A program made the position numbers and the translations under genes. Source: Puccinellia tenuiflora (taxonomy: Eukaryota; Streptophyta; Magnoliopsida; Poales; Poaceae). From it: 64,000 nucleotides of DNA. The stretch is from positions 363,932 through 427,931 of the forward strand of contig QRDG01000534.1 in NCBI GenBank assembly GCA_012064385.1, written 5' to 3'. A model generated the notes under the pieces. It was not told where the DNA came from and did no database searches. It saw nothing but the letters and a program-made list of their open reading frames with translations. Shown in pieces: positions 22,300-33,156 of this stretch. Within the stretch, counting starts at the first letter, position 1. Each line of letters begins with the position of its first letter.

Positions 22300-23158
22300 T
22301 GATGTAGGGGGTTGGCCCGATCTTCACGGATTTGAGGGGAAAAGAGGATGAACACGAAGAACACGGAGGTGGAAACGAAGAACACGAGGGGAAAAGGGCA
22401 AATTCGTGGGGGATAACTCGCGAAGCCTACGAGGGAGAATCACCCGGCAACAAACCCCCAACGGAGTAGCCTCCGGATCCCAAAACCCAAGTCAACAACA
22501 CGCTTAATGAAACCGATTTCTCTTACCGGCCGGTCCACCGATCCAATAGAATCACCGCAGTGAAAGATTGATTTGCACTACTAGAGACACCTAAGTGAAA
22601 GAGTAGCTACAACAAGAGATTCATCATCCTCCTCGGAGGAACCCATCACGGGAAGGAGCAACGCTCAACTCTAGTTCATTCTTCTCTGCCTCAAATGGAA
22701 AAGGGGGAAAGCTATTTATAGTCTTAGTACAAAAGGGGGTGAAAGGTGGGGGTCCGGCCTGGGGGCCGGGCGGGCGTCTGGAGGGGGCCCGGCCTGGTGG
22801 CCGGCCTAGGCCGGCCTGGAGGCCGGCATCGTCTGGAGGGGTGCCGGCCTGGGGGCCGGCCTGGGCCGGCTAGGAGGCCGGCCGGCTCTGGTTGGGTGCC
22901 GGCCTGGGGGCCGGCCTAGGCCGGCTGGGAGGCCGACCGGCTCTGGTGGGGTGCCGGCCTAGGCCGGGCTGGAGGCCGGCCTGCCTGTCTTCGCCTCCTT
23001 CTTCCTCTCCTTGTCCATGACGCTTCCTTCTCCTCATCCACGCGTATGCCTTAGTTGATTGGAGTCCATGGAGTTCCTTGCCACCCTTTGGAGTCCTTGG
23101 TGGCTTGTCATACGTTGGAGTGCTTGACATGGTGTTGTCGTTGGGTTGGCCTACATCA
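22300..23158 (-). repeat. Fam2n 5' LTR
   Basis: An 859-bp LTR, partner of 17087-17952. The GGCCGGCC-rich array lies at 22755-22985. Confidence 0.92.
22713..22720 (-). promoter_or_regulatory. TATA box of the Fam2n 5' LTR
   Basis: TATAAATA on the minus strand lies about 35 bases downstream of the GC-rich array. The same box is at the same place in all three Fam2 LTRs. Confidence 0.65.
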
Positions 23159-23163
23159 GCCAT

Positions 23164-23880
23164 TTCTGATGCAACCAGGACGATCATACAAACTACTAAA
23201 AATATATCAGAAGAAGGATTACAGTGTTGTTGGATCAAAATGGCACAATAATTTCATTAACTAAATCTTATACATTGTTCAATGATGATAAGCATGTCAT
23301 CCTTTCAGGTGTAAAGATGATCTACAAAACATCAGGCGAAACCTTAGCTACTTATGAGAATACCACACAAGGACTACCTCGAAAACAAAATGAGTCGCTA
23401 GGTGTGCTGCCATAATGAAACTACAGTGTTGTTTTTCTTTTAGCATATGATGCTGAGGTGCACCATCCATACACAACCAGCTTGGTCATTGTCAACGCCG
23501 TTGACATCGCAATGTCGATCTGAAAAATTAAGTTTCGGATTGTCCATCTGCTCGTGTGTGTTGAGGCAATGGCATTACTTCATAAGCAAACAGATAAACC
23601 AGTTCATGATTTACTCAAACCCATCAAATTCAAAAAAGAGGGTCAAGAAGAGGCAATAAGACACATATACATAGACCTACTCGTGGTGAGCGGTGATCTG
23701 AATTAGCGGAGCTCTTGGAACGGGCAGTACACAATGATGCGACCAAGGATGCGTTTCTGCCAAGCCATTGCAATTGGGTCCATTAGAGGCTCAGAAGCTT
23801 GAGGATTAGAGCAATGTCCGTACAATCTTGGTTGAGGCTTGAAGCAATGGTCGTGAAATCAAGGTTGGAGTAGTTTGAAA
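23164..23880. other. Intergenic sequence without clear genes
   Basis: AT-rich DNA at the left border of the gene island. No transposon end or convincing exon was found. The frame 23224-23415 shows no domain. Confidence 0.45.
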
Positions 23881-23883
23881 TTC

Positions 23884-24381
23884 AATTTTTTTGCACATAT
23901 TGCCGAGATTCAATCTCGCTTCGAGAAGCTCGAACATAGTATCTTGTGACAAAAGAAAATGAAAGTAGATACAACACCTTGCTGTCTGAGGGATCATGCA
24001 CGATCAATCTGAACTCCCACTCCCTGAAAATATGAACATACTAATTCTGAATATGTTTCATGCAAACTTGTGATATTGCAGAGGCCATAAGCACAAAATT
24101 GTTCTCTTACGGATACGCAATGGTGTGGAGCTCCATGCGCGCGGCAGCGAGGTCGGTTCCGTACGTTCTCCTTCCGATCCGCGCAACCTGATTTTGGCAA
24201 GGATTTGCTCGGTCGCCTCCAGGAGGCCCATGGTGCAGAGTGACGGAGGGGGCAGTTCTTCACTTATTGCAGCCGCGGCTGCGATTCACCTCCCGAGTTT
24301 GGCGAGCTTGTTTTCCAGCGCGTCTATGGCCAGGAGCTGGTCCTCGTGGACGGGCGTGTGTTCTCCTATTCCCCCCGCCAT
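23884..24381 (-). pseudogene. Possible spliced gene fragment, unrecognised
   Basis: A frame from about 24265 to 24111 ends RMELHTIAYP at a strong donor (GTAAGAG, complement of 24104-24110). An acceptor TTTTCAG follows 87 bases on, and the frame continues EWEFRLIVHDPSDSKVLYLL from 24023 to a stop near 23884. Upstream, an ATG at 24381 opens MAGGIGEHTPVHEDQ and a short coil (IDALENKLAKLG) before a stop near 24288. The parts are in different frames and may be one decayed gene, head-to-head with SDHAF2. I do not recognise the family. Confidence 0.25.
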
Positions 24382-24466
24382 CCTGCAGTGGCGGCGAGGA
24401 ATGCCTGGTGAGCCTCATCAGACCATCACCGCCATTCCCCTTCCAGATCCAGCCCGATGCCACCAT

Positions 24467-25094
24467 GGTTCCATCCCCATGGTCTTCGACCCTTGCAATC
24501 GTCGCTCAAGCTTCGGGGTGTGGCATAGCCAGTTGCGGGTCAGGATGTGTCGCGCGGAAAGCCGGTGTCTGGAGAGGAGGCGGCGTATGTAGCACAGTCG
24601 TCGGATGGAGAGGAGGCGGCGAGCAGGGGTGTTACTTGAAACGATGGGGCGATCGTGATCTGGACCGAGGGAGTTATTTTCTCCTTTTCCCTCGGGGACG
24701 GATTGTGCGTGCGACAGAAAAATTTCGTCTGCCCGGCAGAGTTTCGTCCGCCAATGATAATTGGTATGTGCACCCGCGGTGTTTGAATTAAATAATTTGG
24801 GCCGCTAGATCTAGCTAATTGAGACAATCGGATGGTACTACATAGATTGTGTACAATTGACGGGTGGTTCTAAGAAAGAAAATGTTTGCTAGTAGTAGAG
24901 ATACCGTACACTCTCGAAATTGGTCAGACGACCGACGTCTGGCCCAGAACGCCGCCACGCCGCACCGTGCCGCACCGCACCCCCAACCTAGCCCGACTCG
25001 TGAAGAGGCGACGGGGCCACCAGCCAGCCAGGTCGCCCGTCAGACTCCTCCTTCCTTCGCGAATCGCGATCCACGTCTCCTCGCCGCGGCTGCC
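24467..25094. promoter_or_regulatory. Upstream region of SDHAF2
   Basis: This 0.6-kb stretch separates the minus-strand fragment from the SDHAF2 start and must hold the SDHAF2 promoter and 5' UTR. I see no clear TATA box. The 150 bases before the ATG are GC-rich. Long frames here are by-products of that composition. Confidence 0.4.
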
Positions 25095-27336
25095 ATGGCG
25101 GCCACGCTCCTCCGCCGGGCGCTCCAACTCCGCCGCGTCCTCCCCTCTGCTTCTTCCCGCGCTCTCCTCCCCGCCGCCTCCAATCGCTTCCTCTCCACCA
25201 CAAACTCCACCCAGCAGAACACCACCGCCATCCCCATCGACCTCTCCTGCGACGAGAGCCGCCGCCGCCTCGTCAATAGGTGACCCCGTCTCCTTGCTCC
25301 TTCCTTCGAATCGCCAACCTCTGGGTCGTTAGGGGCGGTTTCTGACTGAGAGGCCGCGGCGTCGTATGTACGTTCGTGCAGTTTGGTGTACAGGAGCAAG
25401 CAGAGAGGGTTCCTGGAGCTGGACCTGGTGCTCGGGACCTGGGTGGAGCAGCATATCCGCTCCATGGACGAGGCCAACATCCGTTCTCTGCTCCATGTCC
25501 TCGACCTCGTGAGTTATCCTGCCCCTACCCTTCCTCTTATTGGTCTAGCACGGCATCTAATTGCTCTTCTGTGGTATAATTAAAGATTCAGATAGCTCGT
25601 ATAGATTTTCATGGTTCCTGAACAATAGTTAATCACTATAATGCTAAAAATCAAACTGCTTCTTTGTTCTTGGACTTGTAAGTTTCCAGCCTGGGTCAAG
25701 CCTGGTCGAGTCAAATTGGCCCTGAACCATCTCACCACCTTATCTGTAATGTACAAGTCAGCAGTTGTCCGTGGGAAGGTTCAGTGTAATGTGTAATTAA
25801 GGTGGAGACATGCTGCGAGTATCAAATATAGTTTGATGCCCTTCAGTCACTTGACAAGGATTTGACTGGACAATTACCTCTGTTGCATCTCATGTTCAGG
25901 GTTTAGTGTCTCGATTTACTACTCTTCTAACCAATCATTCTCAGAAGCACATGTGTATTAAGAACTGCATAACTAACCTGTGTTAGTATTTTCAATCTTT
26001 TGTGATACCAATATGTAGAATCGCTAGTTGAACATGAATTGAGCATGCTACAAAAAATCTAGTTTGGTGCGGTAGAACTCTATCCGTCCAGCTTGTGTCT
26101 GCATGAATTAGTTTCTTCATAAACAATATCCTCCGAATCCACGTCCCCTTCAGATGTTTGATGATCATCGCTAGTGTTGACAGTAGAATCTTTGGGAAAT
26201 TACAATTTGTAGCACTGTAAGGTATTCTTCTACTCCCTCCGTCTAAAAATAAGTGTCTCAAATTTGCTCAAAAGTGGATGTATCTAGACATGTTTTATGT
26301 ATAGATACATCCACTTTTTGTCAAACTTGAGACACTTATTTTTGGACGGAGGGAGTAGATAATACAGTGATTTTACCTTCATAGCTCGTATATAATCTTT
26401 CTTTTAGAACACCCATGTGTAGTCTGTAGACTATGTTTTTTACCTGTTGGTCGCTACTCCGTAGTTCTTCACTGTCAGCTGCTCTTATAATTCATGCACC
26501 CAGGTTTTTTGCTTTTAAATTATTACAAACCTACTATTGATTGTCTTCAACAAATTCTTAGTGTTGTTCCACCATATTTGGTATCTTAATGATTATAATT
26601 CTGGACAACTTCTATGATGACCAGAAAACTCCTAGCATTAAGCTGTATTGACTGAGCTGCTGATTTGATACTAACAATAGCGATGTTTTTATGGATAAAA
26701 AATGTCTTTTTTACGATGTTAGCAGTCACACATTCACACTTTGTTATATTTGAAGTTTTATAATTTTATTTCATGCTACATTCATTGTGCATGTTAGAAG
26801 CTACATGTTTGAAGCTACTGGGTTATCGCTTCTTATCAGCATTCACAAATGAAGACTATCAATAGCATAAAAACCTAAATGTACATGATATGTTTAATCA
26901 CTTGGAAAGCAACTGCCATGAGCCAGTGACACTGAACCTTATGGTGCCAGTTCTCATGGTCATCAAGGAATCCCTTCGTTCTTGTATATTGTTTGTCAGA
27001 CTGTTGGTTCTAATTCTACAACTTGTTTTTATTCTTCAGGAGAACCCTGATTTGTGGAAATGGCTCACTGGTCAAGAGCAACCACCAGAGGCTGTCAATT
27101 CTAATGCTGTATGTCATACCACAAATTACTCTTGTTCTGTCCCTTCCTAATAGTCTGATCGCCTCTATACTGAACGATTTCTGTCCAAATAGGTATTTGT
27201 TGCTATTAAGTCGAAGGTCACGGATAACCTGAGCAAGCACTCTTCCCCAGAGACCCGATCAGCACCTGGTCAACCATGGGTGAGGGGGTGGGATGACAAG
27301 AGGGGCCTGGATGGACCGAAGTATGGAAACCAGTGA
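25095..27336 (+). CDS. SDHAF2: Succinate dehydrogenase assembly factor 2, mitochondrial (four exons)
   Basis: Exons are 25095-25279, 25382-25508, 27040-27108 and 27193-27336. All introns are GT...AG and the spliced product is 174 residues. Residues 1-38 are Arg/Leu/Ser-rich without acidic residues, as in a mitochondrial presequence. The conserved Sdh5 core follows: YRSKQRGFLELDLVLGTWVE (residues 65-84), NIRSLLHVLDLENPDLWKWL and the C-terminal PWVRGWDD. In known members this matrix protein helps attach FAD covalently to the flavoprotein subunit SDH1 before complex II assembles. The first ATG after an in-frame upstream stretch was chosen because it starts the presequence; splice phases fit exactly. 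Intron 2 (25509-27039) holds a MITE. The codon across intron 1 is AGT (Ser), where I would expect Arg. This is the only gene that looks intact in the window. Confidence 0.92.
26233..26355. mobile_element. Stowaway-type MITE in SDHAF2 intron 2
   Basis: A 123-bp element with near-perfect terminal inverted repeats (CTCCCTCCGTCTAAAAATAA against its complement at the right end) that fold into a long hairpin. It is flanked by TA on both sides (26231-26232, 26356-26357), the target duplication of Tc1/mariner-type elements. It lies well away from the splice sites. Confidence 0.92.
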
Positions 27337-27415
27337 TGAGGTGCTTGAAAGAAGTATGGAAAATTTATGTCCTAAGTAAGATCGTTTTGTTATCCTTGTG
27401 TATGATGCTTGTGTA

Positions 27416-27421
27416 AATAAA
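27416..27421 (+). other. Candidate poly(A) signal of SDHAF2
   Basis: AATAAA 80 bases after the SDHAF2 stop codon, followed by AT-rich DNA. Confidence 0.5.
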
Positions 27422-27910
27422 GTAAATCATGGCTAGTGATGTGCCACCATCGAATGATTCAGGGAATTGGATTGTTACTGGGTTTGAGCTAATAATGTTT
27501 CCCTTGTAACCAAATGCATCTCACTGTTCCAGTTCCTAGTTAATTGTGTATTAAAAAAATAGTGGCGCGTTCCAGTACATTTAACAAATGTATATAGCAT
27601 GAAATCTGTAATATGACACTATGCATCACAGGATGGCAGGATCGTTGTAGAAACAAACCTGAACAGTGCAAGACAAAATTTAGGTCTTGATGTACAAATC
27701 ACTTGTTCAATATTTTTACACGCCAAAACAAAAACCCATCCTCTTACTTACAAAACAGATGAACAAATGAAGGAATAAAATGTGCAACTTCAAGATTAAT
27801 TGTGGTACATGAGGAAATTGCTGTTGGAGAAAACTGTCTTAATTGATTAACACACCGAAACTATGAAAATCTTCGGAGAAGAAAGAAGATGTCTTGACAC
27901 CCTGAAGAGC

Positions 27911-28300
27911 CTAAGGACCAGCTGGTGCCTGTTGGGCACGAATCACCATTTCCTCGGTAGTAGTCCCTATAATCTCATTTGCGCGCTTCAGTGGAACGCA
28001 TATGATTCTCCCGATCGAGTCCTAGTAGAGATTTTTGTTCAAAAAATCAATTGTAATCAGCTCGGGTGCATGTAGTATGGTACAGTAATTCTGGTTGCGA
28101 AAAAGAAATGCACCGAGGTAAATGAAAGTTTTGGCGACTCCGTAGAGTATAAACTAGTTACTAGTACTTCTAGTATTTGACAATCTTACCCGGGAAACAA
28201 TTCCTAGCTTTTCTAGCTTCTTCACAGCATCGACAACGTCGAAATTGCACTCCACCCTGAACTCTTCCTTAATGAGCTGTTCGCAACGTAAATCAAGATC
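27911..28300 (-). CDS. Last two exons of a gene, possibly a DUF3754-type protein
   Basis: On the minus strand, exon 28300-28190 follows an acceptor TTTGCAG and encodes 37 residues (DLDLRCEQLIKEEFRVECNF, then DVVDAVKKLEKLGIVSR). A donor GTAAGA and intron 28189-28022 follow. Exon 28021-27911 encodes DSIGRIICVPLKRANEIIG and TTTEEMVIRAQQ, then a stop. The frame stays open and phase 0 across both splice sites, which random DNA would rarely give. The pattern resembles the C-terminus of plant DUF3754 proteins as I remember them; this is unverified. Earlier exons are not recognisable upstream, where a degenerate fragment and a Fam5 LTR lie, so the gene is probably truncated. It converges tail-to-tail with SDHAF2. 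Confidence 0.5.
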
Positions 28301-28449
28301 CTGCAAAGATCATCAAACTCATATATCAAAAGCGCAAAGGGCATGCCATCATTGTCTAAACTATCCATTTGATATAATCAGGGGAAGAACCATCTACTAT
28401 AGTCATACAAGGTAGTATTTTCCTTGATATACATCCAAATATGTGCACT

Positions 28450-29156
28450 CTAATCAGCTGCAAGTATTCAGTAGCTTGTAGCTTGCGGCTGTTCTCTCCA
28501 TATTGGTGAAAAAGGATGATATCATCGGGAATCAGACACTTCACCAAGTCAATGGAGACGGAGCACTGTATGGCCGAGGAGCAGACCGCACGGCGCAACT
28601 TCCGCATCCACGACGATCCAATGATTCAACTCTTGAGCATTATCAGTTCGAGTGTTGGTCGAAAGGACCTACTGATATGTACAACAACATTGGTTCTACA
28701 TTTCTCTTGATCCTTTTGTTCCAACGCTTGGAAGTTTATGGTATGCACTGTTTATATGAGTCACCTTTTTGGTTGTGCAACGTTCCTTGGTAAATGTTTT
28801 ATTATCTTGTTGAGTTAAATGATACACTATGTAGTCTCACATTATTTGTTCCTTATATTTTGCTCAGACCATCCCATGCAGTGCAAGGATTGACTTCATA
28901 AAGCATGTCAGGAAAGACATTTGCCAGGAAGAGACATTTCAGGTCACTCTCGTCCAGTTGAACAAACCCAAAGACTTCAGAGTTTCGTGTTACCAACGAG
29001 ACAGGCCGAACCTATTTTGGTTGCCCTCGTTGGATAGCCCTTGTAAAGTCTTACAAGATGAAGCCGGTAGGAGGTGTTTATTCTATCTTGACTAGAGTTC
29101 TTTGAAGACGACGGTCAAGACCCCAGAGACGATGGCATCATTGTGTTTCAGTAGGA
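28450..29156 (+). pseudogene. Degenerate low-copy gene fragment
   Basis: Plus-strand pieces in different frames look coding: MAEEQTARRNFRIHDDPMIQ (from 28570), LILLFQRLEVYGM (about 28710-28750), and after an acceptor-like TTTTGCTCAG at 28867 PCSARIDFIKHVRKDICQEE. A tail FFEDDGQDPRDDGIIVFQ ends at a stop near 29154. Together they resemble a small grass gene broken by frameshifts. I cannot assign the family. An open minus-strand frame (28607-28450, SIDLVKCLIPDDIILFHQYG) overlaps and could instead be an exon of the neighbouring minus gene. Confidence 0.3.
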
Positions 29157-29290
29157 GGAGGGAGGACTCTACCTAGCTAGTTATTTCCATCTAGTCATAC
29201 GTATTAGGTTACTAGCTAGCTACTAATAAGTTACTTCGAAATATAAATCCATCCTAGCTACCTACTGATGTGGCCATGTCTACTTCATAT

Positions 29291-29394
29291 TCCTTTCCAG
29301 TTAGTAGCACCAGAGGAAGTAGTACCGACGTTCAGGACGCCATGCACATCAATCATGGTTGGATCGATCGAAGTCTCAATCCGATCTATTCCAT
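29291..29394 (+). repeat. 104-bp direct duplication, copy 1
   Basis: It is nearly identical to 29453-29556 (differences in the first 20 bases only). It is followed by AAACTAGTTATCAAGTAT, which also recurs after copy 2 near 29627, so the duplicated unit was originally longer and copy 1 lost an internal part. It lies inside the probable Fam5 LTR. Confidence 0.85.
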
Positions 29395-29452
29395 TGTAAA
29401 CTAGTTATCAAGTATCGACAGGAGTGGAGCAGACAATTTTTATTAAAAATAT

Positions 29453-29556
29453 TCCTGTCCAGTTAGTAACACCAGAGGAAGTAGTACCGACGTTCAGGAC
29501 GCCATGCACATCAATCATGGTTGGATCGATCGAAGTCTCAATCCGATCTATTCCAT
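29453..29556 (+). repeat. 104-bp direct duplication, copy 2
   Basis: Second copy of the unit at 29291-29394, separated by 58 bases. Confidence 0.85.
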
Positions 29557-30399
29557 CATCGGAGTCGTAGAAGCTAGTGTTGTCTTGCTTGCTCGAAACG
29601 TGCTATTCCTGAATTAAGGGAACGCAAACTAGTTATCAAGTATTTTATTTTTTTACTACTCGTTTCAGACTAGTTCTTTTTGCGTACGTGAGTTGTGTCC
29701 TAGTTGGTTTTGGACTTTTGTGTTCACGCGTGGCCGTTTAATTAATTAGGAAAGTTTGATTAGTTGAGAGAGAGTCCGGTCCTGTTTTTATTTCCTTCCG
29801 TTGTGTCGCCTATAAAAAGGGCCGGCTACGGCCGATGTATCAGATTGGTTTTTATTAGAGTTAAATAAAATACAGAAAACGTCCCATGTCGGGGGGACAC
29901 CAAATACCATGTGTATTGTTGCTTATCCGCGAGGGATTTTTGTTGCTGCTGTGCGTGGAGTTAATCTAATCTACTCGACGCAAGTTTTTGTGCTTACAAT
30001 CTCGTATTCTTGCTGGATCATAAGTTCTTGTTGCTGTACCGTGAAAGATCGGGCCACCTACTCGCACGATTCGGCGTCTCGCTGGTTCGTGCCTCATCAT
30101 CTGGTATCAGAGCGCCAACTTGCTCACGGTACTATTTTGATCAACATGTCAGAAGTTGTCAAGGAGGAGAGCAATGGTGATGCGGGTGATCTGGATGAAA
30201 TTCCGCTACCCGTGTATGCTGAGGATCTGGCTGCGAATGTGCGTGAGGGATTCGACCACACGTGCGAGTTCGTCTTGCGGTGCCACAACAATCTGAAGAC
30301 GAAGATGGATAAAAGGTTTGATGATCTAGGTGCTGAGATTGGTGCGCTTCAGACTATTGTTGAGAATCTGCAGGTGCAAGCGCCGCAAGCTCCACCACC

Positions 30400-30938
30400 T
30401 GATATGGGCACGACGGAGGAGGTGCAGCCTAACTTCAGGACTCCACCAAGCTAGAGTTGTCAATTGTAAATTTATTTATGTCTTTGCTATTTTTAATAAG
30501 TGTTCGGTTTGGGCTTGTCCAAACGAACTAGCTAGGCCCATTAGTGGGGCGCCCCAACTAGGTCGGTACTGTAGCTACAGTACGACGCTACAGTACGCCC
30601 CACCTCATCCATATAAGGAGCTGTCCGAGTTAGGGTTGAGGGGAGTTCAGTTTAGTCTAAAAACAGATTGCTTTGTGTTGCTCTTGGTGAAGCATCCCTC
30701 CGGGGACGGCGATGCCGTTTATCTAATAAAGATTGTTGTGTAGTTTCTTGTGTTCATCAAGAATTGTCGGGCTTTGGGTTTGAGGCGTGGTGATCTTTAT
30801 CTCCACGTTGCTTGCTGGATTCGTTCCACATCTTCAGGTGACGATCATCATCGTTATTGGGAGATTCCTATCGGTGGTTTCGCTGTGAAAGATCGGGACA
30901 ACAAATCATAGGATCATCCGCAGGTTTGATCCTTATCA
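30400..30938 (+). repeat. Fam4 5' LTR (plus copy)
   Basis: A 539-bp LTR from TGATATGGGCACGACGG to GATCCTTATCA. It holds an 18-bp perfect palindrome GTACTGTAGCTACAGTAC (30566-30583) and a GGGGCGCCCC palindrome just upstream of CATATAAGG (about 30610). The first 54 bases encode the end of the element's reading frame (EEVQPNFRTPPS and stop). Confidence 0.88.
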
Positions 30939-33156
30939 TATGGTATCAGATTTCTGGGTTGCTCACGGCGAGATTGATTTGTTTCTGGGTTTGCTAAAGA
31001 GTCCAGCTGGGTTTGTGCAAATCGTGTTGGTGGAGATCGGTTCTACTGCAGCGTTTTGATTGGCATCTGTTTTGGTTGGTACGTGCGTTTGTTTGGGCTA
31101 GCACGGAAACAGATCGATCAATCTAGTGGCTGTTTTCTATTGTACCCTGATTGATCGTGAGGGTGCACGCATCAGCTAATTCCTAGTTGAGGCTCCGATC
31201 GATCGTAGCAGCCGGAGTTCTGCGGAGCGCCGGCCAGCATAAAGAAAAAGGAATACCGATCGCAGCACGAATTGATCTTCAGATTTGCTTTGGCCTGTAC
31301 GTGCTTGTTTTCCTGTGCGTGGTGTGCACTCAAGTGCAGATTGGATTGGTCTTTGGTATTGTGCGTGTTCTCCGGCCGGAATAAACAAAGAAAAATACAA
31401 GGAGAGTATAGATCGTATTTGTGGAGAATACAAGCTTGTACTACTGCATCACGTGGTCATCCGTGTCCAGATTGGATCGTTTCCATCGAGGCTAGCAAGG
31501 AAGCAGCAGGATCCTAGGATCGATTGGCTTGTGTTCACGTCCAGCTAGTGAAGCAAATATAAGCGATCGACGTGGGCGTGGTTTTTGTGCGTATACGCAT
31601 TGTTTGTTCAGAACTACAGTGCAGCCGATCGATCTCAACTCAGTATAGCCGTGCTCAGGTGCAGATTATTTTTGATCGACGTGGTTTTTGTGCGGGAGCT
31701 CGCAGCGCAAAGTTCCGGCGATTTTACGGCGATCACGACAGAAAATTCAGAGAAAATATGGACAGATCTTTCAAAACGTTTCCGGGAGATTTTCATGGCA
31801 AACGTTGTCTTTTTGGGGAGAAGTCTGGTGATGTATATCATGACTACACTACTGTCATGGTAGGTTTCAAATTAGATTCCACAAAAATAAAGTGGAGATT
31901 GGAGAGTTCCGCGACATATGCAGAATATCAGTCTTGGGAGTCAGACATGGATCGTGGTTTTGAGAGATGTCGCACACTTGATAGCATATTTGGTGGCCAT
32001 ACGGAATATGGCCTTGCCTACCGGCGTGTGGATGAGACTTTGGCTAGTTTATGGCGTGAAGTGAGGTCCGCGATGGGCATAACTTCTAGTTGGAAAGATT
32101 TCAAACAATTTCTGCGTGCTAGATTTTTGGAGAAGTCCACGGAGATGGACAAGGTGGTTATTCCTGAGGATGTTGTACCATTGAGAGGGCTGAATATGCA
32201 ACTGAAAAGAGTACATGATGATACTTGCATGACAGCGGATAGAGGCCAGCGATGGAATTTATTTCAGGCGCAGTGTATGATCAAAGGCAAAGCATGCAAG
32301 TTGATGATTGACAGCGGTAGTTACTGTAATGGCATTAGCAAGGCGGTAGTGGAAACTTTGGGGTTGTCCACATGGCGTATTCCTGAACCGAAGCATGTTG
32401 AGTGGTTGAATAGCTGCGGTATGCTGAAGGTTACACATAAGGTACGTGTTCCATTTACAGTTGGTGACTATGTTGATGAGGTTGAGTGCGATGTGTTGCC
32501 ATTGGAGGTGTGTGGGCTGTTACTTGGACGTCCATGGCAGTATGATCGCAATGCTATGCATGCTGGAAGAGCAAATACATATTCGTTTGTGCATGATGGC
32601 AAACAGCGGACTTTGAAGCCTATGCAAGATGATCAAATCAAGTCCGATGTGGTGCTGGTGGTGCGCAAGGAGAAGTTGCATAAAGCTAAGCCAAAGCCAA
32701 GGCTAGCTAAGTTGCAGCAAGAGGAGCATGATGCAAGGAGCATTGGTACTGAAACTGATTCAGCCGTGCATGTAGATGACGAGCCAGTTGTTCTTGTTGG
32801 TAACAAGCCGGTTGAAGAAAGGAGGGATATTGCAGCATGTGTTCCAGTTTGTGTTGACAAAGGTGTTCAAACCGATGATGATTGTGCTGATTGTGTCTCG
32901 GTGCGTGTGGTACCGCGAGTAGACGGTCGCAGCTATGTCAGCACACCTGTGAGGCGTTCTGTTGGAGCAGCAGTGCGGATGCACAAAGGGAAAGATGGAC
33001 ATGTTCGTCAGTTGTGTGGCCCGGGCATTACCACTTTGCGAGGTCGTACAACGAAGGCTCATGTTCAGCGACAAAAGGCTCCAGCAAGGGTTCCTAAGAG
33101 AGGGCAGGTTGGCGCTACATCGCTGCCACGGCAAGGTTTCAATAACGTGGCACTCT
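30400..33156 (+). mobile_element. Fam4 non-autonomous element, plus copy, 3' end missing
   Basis: 5' LTR 30400-30938, primer site TGGTATCAGA at 30941-30950, a long leader, then one gag-protease ORF. There is no reverse transcriptase or integrase. No 3' LTR follows; a CACTA-like piece starts at 33157. The 5 bases before it are ccacc. A minus copy lies at 37426-40061. Confidence 0.8.

Larger units (their letters stand above)
17087..23158 (-). mobile_element. Fam2n: complete non-autonomous LTR retrotransposon
   Basis: The element has 3' LTR 17087-17952, polypurine tract 17953-17967, one long ORF (20934-18193), a 1.3-kb leader, primer site 22285-22296 (complement TGGTATCAGAGC) and 5' LTR 22300-23158. 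It is flanked by gccat (17082-17086 and 23159-23163). No gag core, protease, reverse transcriptase or integrase is present. LTR ends, primer site and the start of the leader closely match Fam2 (46759-63810), so Fam2 proteins could have mobilised it. The LTRs are nearly identical by eye apart from the length of the GC array, which suggests a fairly young insertion. Confidence 0.92.
29266..30399 (+). mobile_element. Fam5 LTR retrotransposon, left part only
   Basis: The LTR ends at 30099 (CCTCATCA), two bases before a primer site TGGTATCAGAGC (30102-30113). A start at TGATGTGGCC (29266) is plausible but unproven. The box CCTATAAAAAGGGCC lies near 29810. A gag-like frame starts at ATG 30146 (MSEVVKEESNGDAGDLDEIP) with a short coil and is cut at 30399 by the Fam4 LTR. 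The rest of the element is not in the window. Confidence 0.7.

Noticed and set aside
24240..24791. 183-codon plus-strand ORF upstream of SDHAF2.
   Set aside because: GC-rich, no motif, and it overlaps a more credible minus-strand spliced frame.
30102..30113. TGGTATCAGAGC sites as possible tRNA genes.
   Set aside because: Only the 12-18 bases complementary to a tRNA 3' end are present next to LTRs. They are primer-binding sites.
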